Part shown: one piece after another, positions 1 to 10,494 of the stretch
Numbering within the stretch: position 1 is the stretch's first letter
Layout of the letters: every line of letters begins with the position of its first letter
Assembly (NCBI GenBank): GCA_036362985.1
Contig: JAYGXS010000002.1
Location: 97,486,717 to 97,550,716 of the forward strand
DNA from: Ligula intestinalis
Lineage: Eukaryota > Platyhelminthes > Cestoda > Diphyllobothriidea > Diphyllobothriidae
Direction: 5' to 3'
DNA length: 64,000 nt
The notes under the pieces: generated by a model
Database searches by the model: none
Told to the model about the DNA's origin: nothing
The model's input: only the letters and a program-made list of their open reading frames with translations
Translations under genes and position numbers: made by a program

Positions 1-162
1 AAGAATTTCTACGTGAAGTCCATGGGTGGCAATGTGGAGAAGGCGGGCGCCCCGCCAGTCTACGTCTCCCTCACGGCCGGCGCTTTCTCCTCCGTGTGCG
101 GTCAGGTGGCCACCTATCCGCTGGCACTTGTGAGGACTAAGCTGCAAGCGCAGAGTGAAAAG
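1..162 (+). CDS. SCaMC-type mitochondrial carrier, penultimate coding exon (5' part outside window)
   Basis: Frame 1 is open from the first base and ends at a clean donor (AAG|gtaagc, intron begins at 163, phase 0). The 54 codons read as the start of the third repeat of a mitochondrial solute carrier: a matrix-loop segment, then a helix with the residues [18 protein letters not shown]. The PxxxVR pattern in place of PxD/ExxK/R, with the YPLALVRT string, is typical of the third repeat of SCaMC carriers (SLC25A23/24/25), which exchange ATP-Mg for phosphate across the inner mitochondrial membrane and carry N-terminal EF-hands. The EF-hand part and repeats 1-2 lie upstream of the window. Which SCaMC paralogue cannot be told from the fragment. 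The family call is firm because the next exon continues it exactly in frame. Confidence 0.9.
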
Positions 163-504
163 GTAAGCTATCGTGTCAGATTAATTTGAGCTCTTCAGCC
201 AGCCACTATTTATTGGAAGGAGCAAGAGCTTGAACTCGAACCCCTTTTGGCTTATTAGCTGTCATCAGCTGGGAAGCCACCGACTGCGAACTTTTCGGGT
301 TCAAGCTTCTAACTGTTGCAACGGTAACTGAGTCCTTGTTTACACCTTATAACGCACTTTGAAGACCCCCAAGAGTTACACAACAAAAGGGCCTAAAACA
401 AAGGAGCCACCCGAATAAGAGTTTACTTCTTTGATATGCGCAAAAAATTTGCGGTCCAGCTATAATTTTCATTTCATCATCCTCGGAAGAGGAACAGAAT
501 AATC

Positions 505-1160
505 AGCTGTGGTCTACAGCATACGATGCCAAGAATGCAATGCAAGATATGTTGGTGAAACGGGCTGATGCCTTAGCGCAAGGTTGCATGAACATCAGCT
601 CGCAATTAACCGCAAGGATCAGCTGTCTTTAGTCTATGACCACGAACAGCAGAACTGCAGGCATTCGCCTTTGAGAAAGCAAGGATAAAAGGCTGAATCA
701 ACAACAAGATGGTCAGATTGCTGTTAGAAAGTTGGTCCTCGACTGGCACACAAAACAGGAGCATGGACCTTCATCCCGCTTACCAATCGCTCCGCAGAAG
801 CCTACCATCTGCTCAGAATGGAGCATTAGCTCGGGTGGAGGAAGAAAACTAGGGAGGACAGCCGGAAGCCACGCACAAAGAAGGTGGAAACGCTAATTAA
901 GCACATAAACGACTGGAAATACCTTTTGGAGGAGCCCACGAGGGCGCGGGCAATTCAAACAGCCTTCAGAAATCGATCAGTACAATCAATTGACACGTGG
1001 GTATCAGGCAAGGCTAGTGGTTTGACACACTCATTGTACAAGAACAGGACAGCAGTCACCACACTCTGACGATGGAAGCGTGCATGCCTTTGAAACGTCA
1101 GCTAACCTTCAACCTGGTCTCAGAAATTGCCCTTTCTTCTTTCTCTTCCGGGGATGATAA
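505..1160 (+). mobile_element. Penelope-like element, GIY-YIG endonuclease end, decayed, inside carrier intron
   Basis: From about 511 one frame gives VVYSIRCQECNARYVGETG, a stop, then CLSARLHEHQLAINRKDQL. This is the GIY-YIG nuclease start of a PLE (the VYxIxC..C..xYVGxTGR..xxRLxEH pattern). Downstream comes the C-terminal tail, then the noncoding 3' end with a hammerhead-like core at 1066-1099. The same tail, noncoding end and core occur on the minus strand at about 18020-18567, clearly homologous over some 500 bp, so both are copies of one family. Only the endonuclease end is present; the RT is missing. At least one in-frame stop falls within the nuclease, so this copy is dead. Confidence 0.8.
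1066..1099 (+). ncRNA. Hammerhead-ribozyme-like core of a Penelope-like element
   Basis: CTGACGA at 1066-1072 is followed by a short stem-loop region and GAAACGTC at 1092-1099. The pairing CTGANGA / stem II / GAAA is the hammerhead core. The GAAACGTC ending, with almost no stem III, matches the small PLE-associated hammerhead variants described as cleaving as dimers. Stem II here is weak (GAAG with CTTT). An almost identical copy lies at 18112-18079 minus. Activity is not shown. Confidence 0.55.
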
Positions 1161-2063
1161 AGAGAAGTTAAATGTGTACAAATCCCGGAGTTTCTGTTTC
1201 GAGTGGCAGTTGATTGTCATGCGCGTTCGCTCGTGGCCTGATTGGGCGTGTTGTAATAAGATGTCCTGCCGCGTGGCGCATCTAAGTGTCCCTTGAGGAA
1301 CTTCGACCAGTTGGGCACGCGCGTGGGCTGGCGTGCATATGTATCCAGCCAAAGGTTTAAGGTCATCATTTGGGCACAGTCAACAGCTAAAGAATATGAC
1401 GATGGAGGCAGTCCGCATCGATAACGGAATAATTCTTGCAGTCGGCCACAGGCATGAAGCCTCGGGAGAGAAGGCAAGGTTGCTGACATTCGGTTACGCT
1501 CATTGCGCCGCAGGCTCGTTGTTTCACCGGGCAGCGTTCATAAACTGATGTTGCATATTTGCCAATCTAAACTTTAGCTAAGTTAAAGTTTTGGCTGCAC
1601 GCAATGGTCATGGGCTGATCTATTTTTCTTCGTTCGCTGCTTGGCCCTACGTGTGGATTTCGGCATAGCCTGATGGCCAAGTAGCGAACGGAGAAAAATG
1701 AATCAATACAAGCGAACATCAGTGTCCCAGGAAGCAAAATTGTTTCTGCTACTCATGTCTCTGATGACGAATCCGTGACAGATATCGAAAAGTCAGGCGA
1801 ATAAACATATTGTCCCAGCGATCGAGTCTTCTTTTTCTCAAAAATCAATCAGCCCATGACCAGTACGTGCAGCCACAACTATAAACTGCTGATCGATAAG
1901 TTCAGCTTACGCTTTGACAGGATACAGCTGGTCTTGCTGTCCAAAACGTCGGCAAACTAACAAACTCATTCCCGAGGGCGCAACGTGATCTTTAACTATA
2001 CATTTGGCCTTCATTATCTTCTTTGCTGAACCAGGCACTTCAGAAGAACTATTTTCTTTTCAG

Positions 2064-2216
2064 AGCTCAATGACGAAAATGTTCCGAAGCATTTTGAAAC
2101 ATGAAGGTTTCGGCGGACTCTACCGCGGTATCGGTCCCAACATGTTGAAAGTCATTCCGGCCGTCAGCATATCCTATGCCTGCTACGAGCAGTGCAGGGG
2201 TTTATTTGGCATTTAA
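2064..2216 (+). CDS. SCaMC-type mitochondrial carrier, terminal exon
   Basis: After the acceptor cag at 2061-2063 the exon reads SSMTKMFRSILKHEGFGG and then LYRGIGPNMLKVIPAVSISY, closing with YEQCRGLFGI and a taa at 2214-2216. LYRGI.PN..KVIPAVSISY..YE is the hallmark final segment of SCaMC/SLC25A24-type carriers: the G-x-RG-x-P matrix helix followed by transmembrane helix 6. The reading frame extends upstream to 2004, but that part is intron; homology begins exactly at the acceptor. Fifty codons fit the usual length of this last segment. With 1-162 it forms carrier repeat 3, and no frame damage is visible, so the gene looks intact at its 3' end. Confidence 0.9.
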   Translation, partial: SSMTKMFRSILKHEGFGGLYRGIGPNMLKVIPAVSISYACYEQCRGLFGI

Positions 2217-2954
2217 AAATAGGCCCACACAACCGCAAAATAATCTTGCCTTTTTTGCGTGGTTGTTATTTTTGGCTATCCTTACGAGTGTTTTAACCTC
2301 TTTTCACCTTTTAGTCTGTTCCTGTTCTGTATTTTCTGTTTTTATCCTTGCGCTTGGGGTGCTAAGGAAAAGAATTTTCTTGGCAGTAAAATGTGCAACC
2401 GACACTAGCACCACTACTTTCTTGAAGTTTTAGTTTGGTTTGCTAAGCTCAGCTTCTCTATGGGAATTGGAATGAAGTTTGAAGTCCCAGACACGGCTTC
2501 CCAGCCGGTCAGTTGCAGTAGGTGGGGGGAGGATGTGTCGTGGCAGGCTTAGTTATGGGGAGACCTTGGCCACTAAGATCGTCAGAACTGGCCTGGAGGA
2601 GGAGACATGGGACGCTAGTTGAGTGCCCGTCGTGGGTTCGGGCCACACAGAGGTTTGGACCAACTGAGTTCGTGGGATGCTGTATTGCAGATACGGCTAT
2701 TGGATTAAAATAAATCCGCCAACACATTAATTGAATTTTCAGTGGGAGTGCTATCGCAGAGGAATTGCTGCAGGATTGGTCAATTTTGGTAAACGTCCTC
2801 GTGACGTTATGCATTGAGGCCCAATCACGAACCCTCGCAGACAGTCTCATAGAAAAGGGTAGCATTAATGGTTCTGACAAACACAAAGGGGAACATAGAT
2901 GGCTGTTTCTGATCTATTGGCTACCTTTAGCCAGGTTTACCTAATCCCAAGTTT
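2217..2954 (+). other. 3' flank / possible 3' UTR of the carrier gene
   Basis: No coding signal I recognise. The stretch just after the stop is T-rich. An AATAAA at 2709-2714 is the first canonical poly(A) signal after the stop and could end the carrier mRNA, giving a 3' UTR near 0.5 kb; this is inference. Confidence 0.3.
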
Positions 2955-3040
2955 GATGGCCTCTGAAGTTCGGACCAGAGTTTATTTCGGCTACTGAGCT
3001 TTAGTAAGATCAGCGCTCTAATCACTGAGCTACGGGCTCG
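2955..3040 (-). repeat. tRNA-derived SINE head
   Basis: Read on the minus strand from 3040 the sequence is GCCCGTAGCTCAGTGATTAG, a near-perfect tRNA 5' half with a Pol III A box (TAGCTCAGTGATTAG), followed some 50 nt later by a degenerate B box (GGTCCGAACTT). It does not fold as a full tRNA. Confidence 0.6.
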
Positions 3041-3340
3041 TTGTACCACATATCGCGATCCCCTCTATAATTTTTAAAGATAGGAGATACTTGCAAGTCT
3101 TCACTAACGAGCAACATCCCATCGCCCAGGGAAAGATAGGGAAATTTGTAGATCTAACTACAGACTGAGCAAAGAGGGCCGCTCGCGAATACGCCAGGTC
3201 CACCACTTAAAAGGTAATATAATTCTTACTATAAAGTAATCAGTAGGTCGTTTTGTTTAACGCTTATCTCTGAGTAGGAGGTGACTACTGTGTCTAGTAA
3301 CTCGGTCAGCACCCCAGAAATAGTCGCTACCAGTAGGATA

Positions 3341-3435
3341 GAGTCCGCGGCTCAACAGTTAGGAAGTTGGTTGCAGAACCTGGGATTGGGTCTGCCTGAA
3401 TTATAAAGGCCGCCAAACCAGTCTCCCTTGCGCGT
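3341..3435 (+). repeat. tRNA-derived SINE, internally shortened
   Basis: Begins with CGCGGCTCAACAGTTAGG, an A-box-like tRNA head, then a B-box-like GGGATTGGGTC region, and ends with TATAAAGGC and CAGTCTCCCTT, which match the body and tail of the better SINE copy that follows at 3519-3710. Confidence 0.4.
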
Positions 3436-3518
3436 GTGGCTAATTTCACTCTGCATGTGCACGTATATAGATAGTCTATGCCACTGTATATTCCCGATCT
3501 AATACCAGCTAGACTGTG

Positions 3519-3710
3519 AGCTCGTAGCTCAACTGTTAGGACGTTCGCCCTGACGGGAGAGCTCGCGAGTTCAAACATCGGCGTGGCAGCAATTTCATCA
3601 ACCACACTGGGGTTGAGTATCACGAGCCGATGACGCCTATAAAGGCAGAAAAGGCCTTCCTAGTGTCCCCTGTCTTTGCTGGTAATGTCCTTCTGCCTAT
3701 ATCCTAGCAG
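3519..3710 (+). repeat. tRNA-derived SINE
   Basis: The head is AGCTCGTAGCTCAACTGTTA with an A box, then a B box near GCGAGTTCAAAC. The body and tail (TGATGACGCCTATAAAGGC, then TGTCCCCTGTCTTTG and GGTAATG) recur at 7104-7245 and, in part, near 17.6 kb and 24.6-25.1 kb, so this is one SINE family. Confidence 0.6.
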
Positions 3711-4396
3711 CCTCGCGGTGGAGGCTCGAGAGAGAGCTCTGATGGCAATATGGAGGAACGTGTGGGTTCTCTGAAAGATCGGTGTTCGCGTCTATGCCAT
3801 AGATAGTCATATATAAAACTGGGATATTCATCCGATCTCTCTTTTTGGGGCACGTACTTGCCCCGGAAGAGCCTTCGGGGACGTGCTTGAGCGATATCGT
3901 GCTGTCGCTAAGCGACCTCAGACATATGATGGACTGGATTCCTTGTCTTTTTCGGATACACTCTATCATCGAGATATATACAAACTGTTGACGATTGCCT
4001 ATCTGAGAAAGGCAGTGAGTTTTTAAAGGCCATCAACTTCGATGACTTGTGCATCATTGGGCACTTCGAATTGGACATTATATACAGCAATCTCAGTGAA
4101 GCATGGAAAAGACGGTGGCCTATCCAGACAAGATGAAGCAAAAAACGTCGATTCACCATTTAATCTTGTGTTAGCCAGCATTTTGAGTTAACTGTTTCGC
4201 ACAACTCCCACTTGTCTGATGATGATCTGGTGAGCCAGTGTCAAAAATTCACAATAAAATTTGTCACGGTATCCCAAATAACTTCTTTGACCAGATATAT
4301 ATGTATATTTCCACGAATCGAAGCAAATTAGCGTGCCCCAGGTTATTGTTGTAACGAAGAGGAAGACGCGATCCCTGAAACGATAGTTTTGCTCTG

Positions 4397-4429
4397 AACT
4401 TTCGGCTCCACACGAGAAGCCGTCGTCAG
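4397..4429 (-). ncRNA. Hammerhead-like core in left inverted arm of PLE
   Basis: On the minus strand CTGACGA (4429-4423) is followed by GGCTTC, loop TCGTGT, GGAGCC, then GAAA (4403-4400). The six-pair stem II (with one G-U) is well formed, apart from a C-C mismatch at its base. The sister copy at 5229-5263 has compensating and neutral changes in the stem. Confidence 0.5.
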
Positions 4430-4579
4430 AGTAAATGAGAACAGCGAACATCAGCTACGCATAAATTGGGTTGGTAGGGGAGACGGTGGCAATTATTTAT
4501 TGGTCCTTGTCCACGCCAAGTTCATTCTCATGCTATCTTATCGTGTTCCCAGATAGACAGACAGACGAAAGGGGACCAC

Positions 4580-4990
4580 CAACCCTCTGGCACCCTCTAC
4601 CATACATTAAAAACGTGTCAAAAGCAACCGAGCGTATCGCTGCAGAGCTCGGCGTGGGTATTGCTCATCGCCCAATAGCTCCTATGCGTGCACGAATCAT
4701 GCAAATCAAAGGCCCGCTGCATGTAGGTGAGCAGTTTGGCGTCATTTATCATGTGCCATGCCGCGACTGTTTTTGCAGACCGGACGACGACTTAGCTCGC
4801 GAATAATGGAGCACAAACGGGCAGTGCGGAAAGGCGACCCACAGTCCAAATCGCTACCCACACTCTGGAAGAGGGCCATAAATACGACTTCTCGAATACA
4901 CGGATAACAGCACGTGCCAGTAATAAGATGGAACGCTAACTGCTGGAGGCCTGGGTGTCAAATCCTAACTCCATAAACACGCATTTAAAT
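4580..4990 (+). pseudogene. PLE reverse transcriptase tail and GIY-YIG nuclease start, frameshifted
   Basis: The residues LPYIKNVSKATERIAAELG, then VAHRPIA-like and KGPLHVGEQFGVIYHVPCRD are the PLE linker and the beginning of the GIY-YIG fold (GVIYHVPC..C). After the cysteines a frameshift is needed to reach TGRRLSSRIMEHKRAVRKGD, which continues the nuclease motif (TGR-x-L-x-x-R-x-x-EH). A further stop follows. Known role of the family: GIY-YIG cuts target DNA for target-primed reverse transcription. The RT catalytic domain is absent, so this is a dead 5'-truncated fragment. Confidence 0.75.
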
Positions 4991-5228
4991 ATACCACCCT
5001 GTTATTTTGTCATCCGTGCCCGTGACCAGAAACCAGGGTTCATTTTCTCTACAAGCTAACAAGCCACCACTTCAAGGTCACACGCCGTCACTCCAGGGAT
5101 GCGCGTTAGAGACACGAAAGGATAGCGTGAGAATGGACTTGGCGTGGACAAGGACCAATCAATAATTGCCAAATCCTCCCCTACCAACCCAATTTATGCG
5201 TAGCTGACGTTTGCTGTTCTCATTTACG

Positions 5229-5263
5229 CTGACGATGGCTTCTCGTGTGGAGCTGAAAGCTCA
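5229..5263 (+). ncRNA. Hammerhead-like core in right inverted arm of PLE
   Basis: CTGACGA (5229-5235), stem GGCTTC / loop TCGTGT / GGAGCT, then GAAA (5255-5258) followed by GCTCAG. It is the inverted partner of 4397-4429; the base of stem II is U-U here instead of C-C. Confidence 0.5.
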
Positions 5264-5524
5264 GAATTAAACTATCGTTCCAGAGATCGCGTCTTTCTCT
5301 TCTTTACATTATATTCTCAACCTATAATATATCTGCAGATAAAGGCAAGCATTTTGAACCCAGGTGTTGAGAGGTAATGCGAAGTTAAGGCGGTCCCTGG
5401 GAGGATTTTTTACTCATCTGACTTTTCACATTCGTATTTGAATACATTATCCGAGATAGACAAAATAGTAAACGATAAGTGTTTCTGTTTCACTGCTAAT
5501 CGATCAATTATTCTGTATTTAAAT

Positions 5525-5720
5525 TGTTCTTGCTTCCTGGTCCACTTGGTTTCTGGCGGCCTCGTAGGGTGCTGGTAGGTAGATCGAATTGGCATCGGAC
5601 TGCCGAGCTCCGATTATCGCCCACACCATTCTTGCTGTTACTTCGGCTGACTACTTGTGCACTGCCAAGGCCAAATTTGTGGTTATTTTCGAGGTTGAGC
5701 ATCGCAAATTGCGATCGAAC
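5525..5720 (-). pseudogene. Possible PLE GIY-YIG C-terminal remnant
   Basis: Minus-strand frames give pieces resembling the PLE C-terminal tail, in particular LPAPYEAAR and, in another frame, FDLPTSTLRG, which recall the (I/V)DLPxPYxALR ending seen in other PLE copies. Frameshifts are required and no nuclease core is visible, so the call is weak. Confidence 0.3.
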
Positions 5721-7103
5721 GCTTTTTTCGCTTTGCGGCTAGAGTTTACTCATGCGTGCGCGATCTAAGTCATTTGTTGGTCATACCACAGTAACTGAGA
5801 GGACAGTCTAGGCAATTGACACAGTAAAAAACGTCCAACGTGCCCTCATGCGGTAGCCGCTCCGTCAGCTGCATCAGCGAATGTCTAATATTGGCCTCGT
5901 ATCACTATTCTCTGTAACTGCCTCTGATGAGAAGTTCGAGTTAGAGTCCAAGACGTGAGACTTCACTTCCTTCTCCATAACTTCTTTCTGCAATTTGCCA
6001 TTTCAATTATATCGATGACAACTATGCAAATCTAAGCTGTCTTAGATTAGTGCTCTCCTGGTACATGTAGGGTGTGGAAGGGATTGTTCAGTCCATCTCT
6101 GATCATCTTCTTAATGGAAAAAACGAACACACACAACAACAGTTAGACATGAATATGCCTAAGAGTAATGAAAATATCTTCCACAGTATTTTTATTATAG
6201 ACTCAGCTGCCAAACGTAACTGACATTTCGTTAAAGTAACCTTCAAGTAAAAATGGGGATGTTTGCCTTAGGATATTAGCCATACCAAATGCTAGTAACA
6301 TCTGGAGACGTTCCTGAGGTGTCGAGCCTAGCCAAGTGTCTTTGTTTGTTAGCTCTGACCGCTTACAGACGATGACTGGCCAAACAAATTATGACCTCAG
6401 ACCGGACACGCAAATGCGCATGCTAATAGCTTACGCACGTGCCAACTGGTCGCAGTTATGCCAACGTGGCCAATCCGACCTTAAGAGAACGCGTGACTTA
6501 CAATCCCTTATAAGCCACAGTCACCCCTGACCCAGGAGAGTTGCATCACACACTGGACTACAAAAACACGCTAGTCCGCTCCCAGTGCCTGGGCTTGCCT
6601 CCGAGGCTGGACAAAGAACACGCTGGAGATCAACCAGCGGCAACACCAACCCGAGCCAGCTGCGCTGGGTTTTTTACAAAATAAACCCTCCTCCGGGTGG
6701 ATTCCAGAATTTAGTTCTTCCTTGAGGATTTCAATAGGGCGTTAATCGATGGCGACACACGTCAGGTGCCACCGTTACAACACTGGGGACGCAGAACTCG
6801 TCGTTATAACAGTTTGGTTGATTTCCTTATTCTCCTGAGGACTAGTGATAACATTTTCACTGAAAATAAAAGACGTCACTGTTCTTTTTATTCTGGAGCT
6901 TTTTCAATGTAAGGTCTTGTGTTGAGAACGAAAATTTACCAAATGGTGGTCTTTTTCAAAACTGCGAATAATTCTTCCGTTTTTATATTATGCAACTTGT
7001 GTCTTGCCACACATATCGAATGTAACATACCTTTCTATGGGCTACCAGCTTCACAGTTATATAGAGTAGCTGCGATCGAGTCGTCTTCTACTTCTCAATA
7101 ACG
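5721..7103. other. No gene recognised
   Basis: No supported coding region. At 5921-5959 (plus) CTGATGA..GTTCGAGTTAGAGTC..AAGACG looks like a decayed hammerhead core of the type seen elsewhere in the window. A GC-richer patch at about 6560-6720 ends in AATAAACCC and could be an LTR remnant, but nothing confirms it. Confidence 0.3.
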
Positions 7104-7245
7104 GTAGGGTTGCACTCCAAGACCAAAAGTCGCGGGTGCAAATCTCGGATACTTCATATTTGGGTATGACTGACTGATGACGGCTTATAAGCCCGAAATA
7201 GCCATTCCAGTCTCCCCTGTCTTTGGTCGGTGGTCGTTGTTATGT
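7104..7245 (+). repeat. tRNA-derived SINE, body and tail
   Basis: A B-box-like GCGGGTGCAAATCTCGG precedes the family body CTGATGACGGCTTATAAGCC and tail CCAGTCTCCCCTGTCTTTGG, matching the copy at 3519-3710. The A-box half is missing or unrecognisable. Confidence 0.55.
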
Positions 7246-8206
7246 TATGTTGACTCAAAATGCCGCTGTCTCGTCAGTTGCGCTTGGAAATATTAAAAGG
7301 CCATGGCTGGAGGCATTAACAGATCCGGTTAAAGAGACATAATCATTCTTCTGAACATATGTATGTGCGCACGTCAAATAAATGTTCCCTCGTCAGAACT
7401 GATTGAACAAAAGTGAAATAAAAAGCTTGATATCAGACTTTCTTATGGGCAAAAAATAGGAGAATATGGACAACGCGCTATCTCAGTCTGAGCTAAGGCC
7501 GATCTCAGTCAATCAATGAGAACTCTAGCAACCCCAGCTACATTTATGCAACGCTAGTTAGCAGTTTATTAAATAAAAATGTGGTTTGGCTCAGCAAAGT
7601 AAGGAAAATTTTATTCTTACCGGTTTGAACTGATTGAGTGCGTTGCCAGAAGCCAGAGATAGCAAATTCCCGAATTGGCCTTCGGGCTTTGCTCGTCTGT
7701 TTTGCAATAAAACAAAACAACTTGACTAGTAGCATGTTATAAAACTGACTTACTTATACGAAATAAGTAGTTAGTTGTGTGGCGTGTGTAAGGCTGTGGT
7801 ATCAACTATAAGGTATGACTACCCTCGGCTACTTTTTCTAGCACTTTTCTGTGCGGGTTTTACGGGGACCGAATAGAGTAGATTGCAATTAAACGTTTGG
7901 AGAACTTCAATAATCCGGCAATCGAACGCGAACCGTTCTGAAAGATTTTTTGGGCAGTTCGACTGACGAAAATCTGCATCTTATCGATGTAGAACTAAAA
8001 TGCCGAGGGAAAAGGCAGTCGATAAGAAGAGATGCGTTCACTGAGCCTACAAAAACAGTTAATTAAACCAATCCTACTGTAATTTGACGCTGTAAAGGTG
8101 AATTATCTGGACGCAACGGGACACTGAACAACGGCACTAGACAGTTTCTGTCGATAACAAGGCCGTCACCTCCACTTTTAGTCCAACAAAGCGATGTTAC
8201 CAACTA
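7246..8206. other. No gene recognised
   Basis: AT-rich sequence with no coding, RNA or repeat signal that I can support. Confidence 0.4.
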
Positions 8207-9055
8207 CAGTAGACGTCAAAGATTACGCAACATTTCGACGTAAACGAAAGACTGATACGCCTTCGCTAATCAGCATTGACTCAAGTTGTGATACTGATTA
8301 TCGTGTAGTCTATTTCGAAGTCATTTCAGTCATGATAGACTGCGGGCTTTTTATCGAACTTAGTTCTGATCACTACCAAAACGTATCCATCGTGAAAAAA
8401 CTGGCTACTCAAGGAGTATGCCTGTCTATCGTTTACTTTGACTGCCTTTATAAGTTCAAATATATTTTATGAAAACAAGCACGAAAAAAGCATTTCATGT
8501 ACTGGTTTGATTGCAAATCACGCCTTCCTTAAATGTTTTACTTAAAGAAAGAGTAGCCTTCGATTTTAAAAAGTTGCTAACTATGAGCTTTTTTACAATT
8601 TTGAGGTGGTTATCCATAATAAATTGCATCCGCCAATTTAATAATGCTGCCTTTACTGCATAAAATGTGTTCAACCTCTATTTTAATATTTTATGAACAC
8701 TATGTGACTTCTTCCTCAAGCACTACGCGAGAACGTACTTTTCCTTAGACAGGATGTACACAGTGCGCAGTGATTAAACCTTGTATTCGAGTGTAGCAGT
8801 TTCTAGGTTAGAAAATTATTCGGAAATTGAGCAACTTTTATAACCGAAAGCCACCTTTTCTTTGATTATGAAATCGAAATCATTTCTAGTGGTCAGAATG
8901 AAGCTCGTTAAAAAGCCCGCATCCTATCCTGACTTAAATGACTTCAGAATAGAATGCACGATAATCAGTATCACAACTTGAGTCAATGCCGATTAGCGAA
9001 AGAGTATCAGACTTTCACATATGTCAAAATGTTGCATGATCGTTGGCGTCTTCTG
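8207..9055. mobile_element. Foldback (long-TIR) non-autonomous DNA element, copy A
   Basis: The left end CAGTAGACGTCAAAGATTAC and the right end (read on the opposite strand) CAGAAGACGCCAACGATCAT start long inverted repeats, aligning for about 190 bp: shared landmarks are GCATTGACTCAAGTTGTGAT, TGCGGGCTTTTTA and GAGCTTC-TTCTGA. The element is about 849 bp and is flanked by TA on both sides (8205-8206, 9056-9057), as for Tc1/mariner-type insertions. It has no transposase; the open frame at 8194-8472 simply runs through the left repeat. Further copies lie at 13976-14961, 11480-11826 (half), about 25215-25885 and 26225-27085. Confidence 0.75.
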
Positions 9056-9057
9056 TA

Positions 9058-10256
9058 TATACGTATTTTGTTTACAGCCTAATTTCTCAGTGCGGTAAAG
9101 CAAATACGGTTGAACGTAAGGAATTGGCAAGATAATCTTTCCCTGTTTCTGACAACCAGTGCGATCTCCTACATTTGCTCGCAAAGGGTTTTTTAATCAT
9201 TTAAGAACATATTTTTCGGTTAAAGAAGGGATTCATTAGAACAATGCCTCCTTAATGTTACTTAACTTTGATACTGCAATGCGACTAAAAAAGAGATTTT
9301 ATTCTGCCTGACTATCTGGGATATCTGGCAGCCTCCCACTTCACCCCAAACCTGCCTCTTCCCCGCCAATATAAAAACGTGACACGCGGTTTTCTTTAGT
9401 ATACGCCTTTTGAACATCAAATCTACTGAACAAGTTCAGTGATCCTGATCGGATTTGTCGGTTTTAGCTTCTATGAGCTTTTTTTGCCTATGTAAATTAT
9501 GTTTGAGACCAAACGCAGGGAAGCAGTAAGTATTTTTTCTGTCACAATAAATGGCATAAGCAATTTTGTGATCGATCCGGAAGTTGCTCAAAGACTGCCT
9601 GCTTTCTTTCAATATACCACATTGAGCTGGCGGTTTTTGTTAAACAAAAGGCGTTCTGAGCCCTGATATTGCCTACAGAAGTGAAGAGGTGAGATGCAGG
9701 AATGTGGCCATTTGCATCGCTGGCGATCGTTAATGAGAGAGAGAAAGAGAATGCTTTATTCTGAAGGTAATATCCAACACTGGCAGCAGAAATGGCTCCA
9801 TGCACGAAGAGCAAGGGATAAGGTAACGTAAAAGGTCATAGAATACCCAGAGCTAAAGGTTTGCACGATATCCACACCGGTTTTGGAGAAAGATTGACTT
9901 TTAACTTTTCAATTTCCTTCGCTTAACACATGACGTAGCGTGCTGGGAACGGGACTACAGGCTGATGATATGCTGATGTAAGGCAAGACATATGATAGAG
10001 GCTTCGGCGCAGAGTACGGGGAGATTTCGACGCCATTAGTTTGGAGTGAATAGGGTGTCCAACCTCACTAAGCAAATTGCTTTACCATTTTAAAGTGTCG
10101 CTGTATTATTATGTCAGCTAAAAGGCACAGGAAACACTAGCAGCTGAAGGACGCATTCTGAGGATACGTTGAAAAAAGCCGGGTCTTCTTCAGAAAATCT
10201 GGAAAAATAACTGGAAAGCAGTAAAGAATGAGAGAAAGGAGGCAGGCATTTATAAA
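9058..10256. other. No gene recognised
   Basis: No supported gene. A short GA-rich run (gagagagaaagagaatg) lies near 9735. The open frame at 9542-9814 minus has no family resemblance that I can see. Confidence 0.4.
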
Positions 10257-10494
10257 TCATCGGATTGGGGCTTGCGGTGTGCCATTTGAACGCAAATGGT
10301 GAACATAATATAAAATGTTGCGGATTTCAATAAAAAGGGCTTCAGTATGAGGATTTAATGAGAGGTTAGATGTCAGAGTAACACCAAGGTTCCGAAAAGA
10401 CGATAACTCAGTGGTCAAAATTTCAGTTGATTCAAAACTGGGAGAAGATCTCAATCGAAAAATGCACTGAACTGACTTCTGGTCTTTAAGTGGA
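10257..10494 (-). pseudogene. Non-LTR RT thumb fragment (CR1/Jockey-like)
   Basis: The minus frame contains SFRNLGVTLTSNLSLNPHT followed by IRNILYYVHHLR, resembling the post-palm segment of CR1/Jockey-type RTs (xxxDLGVxxSxxLxFxxHV...). It abuts the left arm of the PLE at 10495. Too short to place in a clade. Confidence 0.4.

Larger units (their letters stand above)
163..2063 (+). other. Intron of the SCaMC-type carrier gene (1901 bp)
   Basis: The donor is gtaagc at 163 and the acceptor is ttttcttttcag ending at 2063; both flanking exons are in phase 0. This intron is about fifty times longer than the Ras introns in the same window, and much of the excess is explained by a dead Penelope-like element at about 505-1160. 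The remainder, about 1160-2060, contains no coding signal I recognise. Confidence 0.85.
4345..5310. mobile_element. Penelope-like element fragment between ~200 bp inverted arms
   Basis: The arms at about 4345-4548 and 5113-5308 are reverse complements of each other at roughly 90 percent by eye. They share TACCAACCCAATTTATGCGT and the core CTGACGA..GGCTTCTCGTGTGGAGC..GAAA. Between them on the plus strand lies a PLE RT tail and GIY-YIG start (about 4580-4990). PLEs are known to carry terminal repeats (pLTRs) in direct or inverted orientation, and each arm here carries a hammerhead-like core, so the arms are best read as pLTRs. The element is short: no RT palm is present. Confidence 0.7.

Noticed and set aside
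2509..2886. 125-codon minus frame downstream of the carrier gene
   Set aside because: No family resemblance, antisense to the probable 3' UTR of the carrier.
8194..8472. 92-codon plus frame at 8194-8472
   Set aside because: Runs through the left arm of the foldback element; the same sequence is noncoding and interrupted in the other copies.
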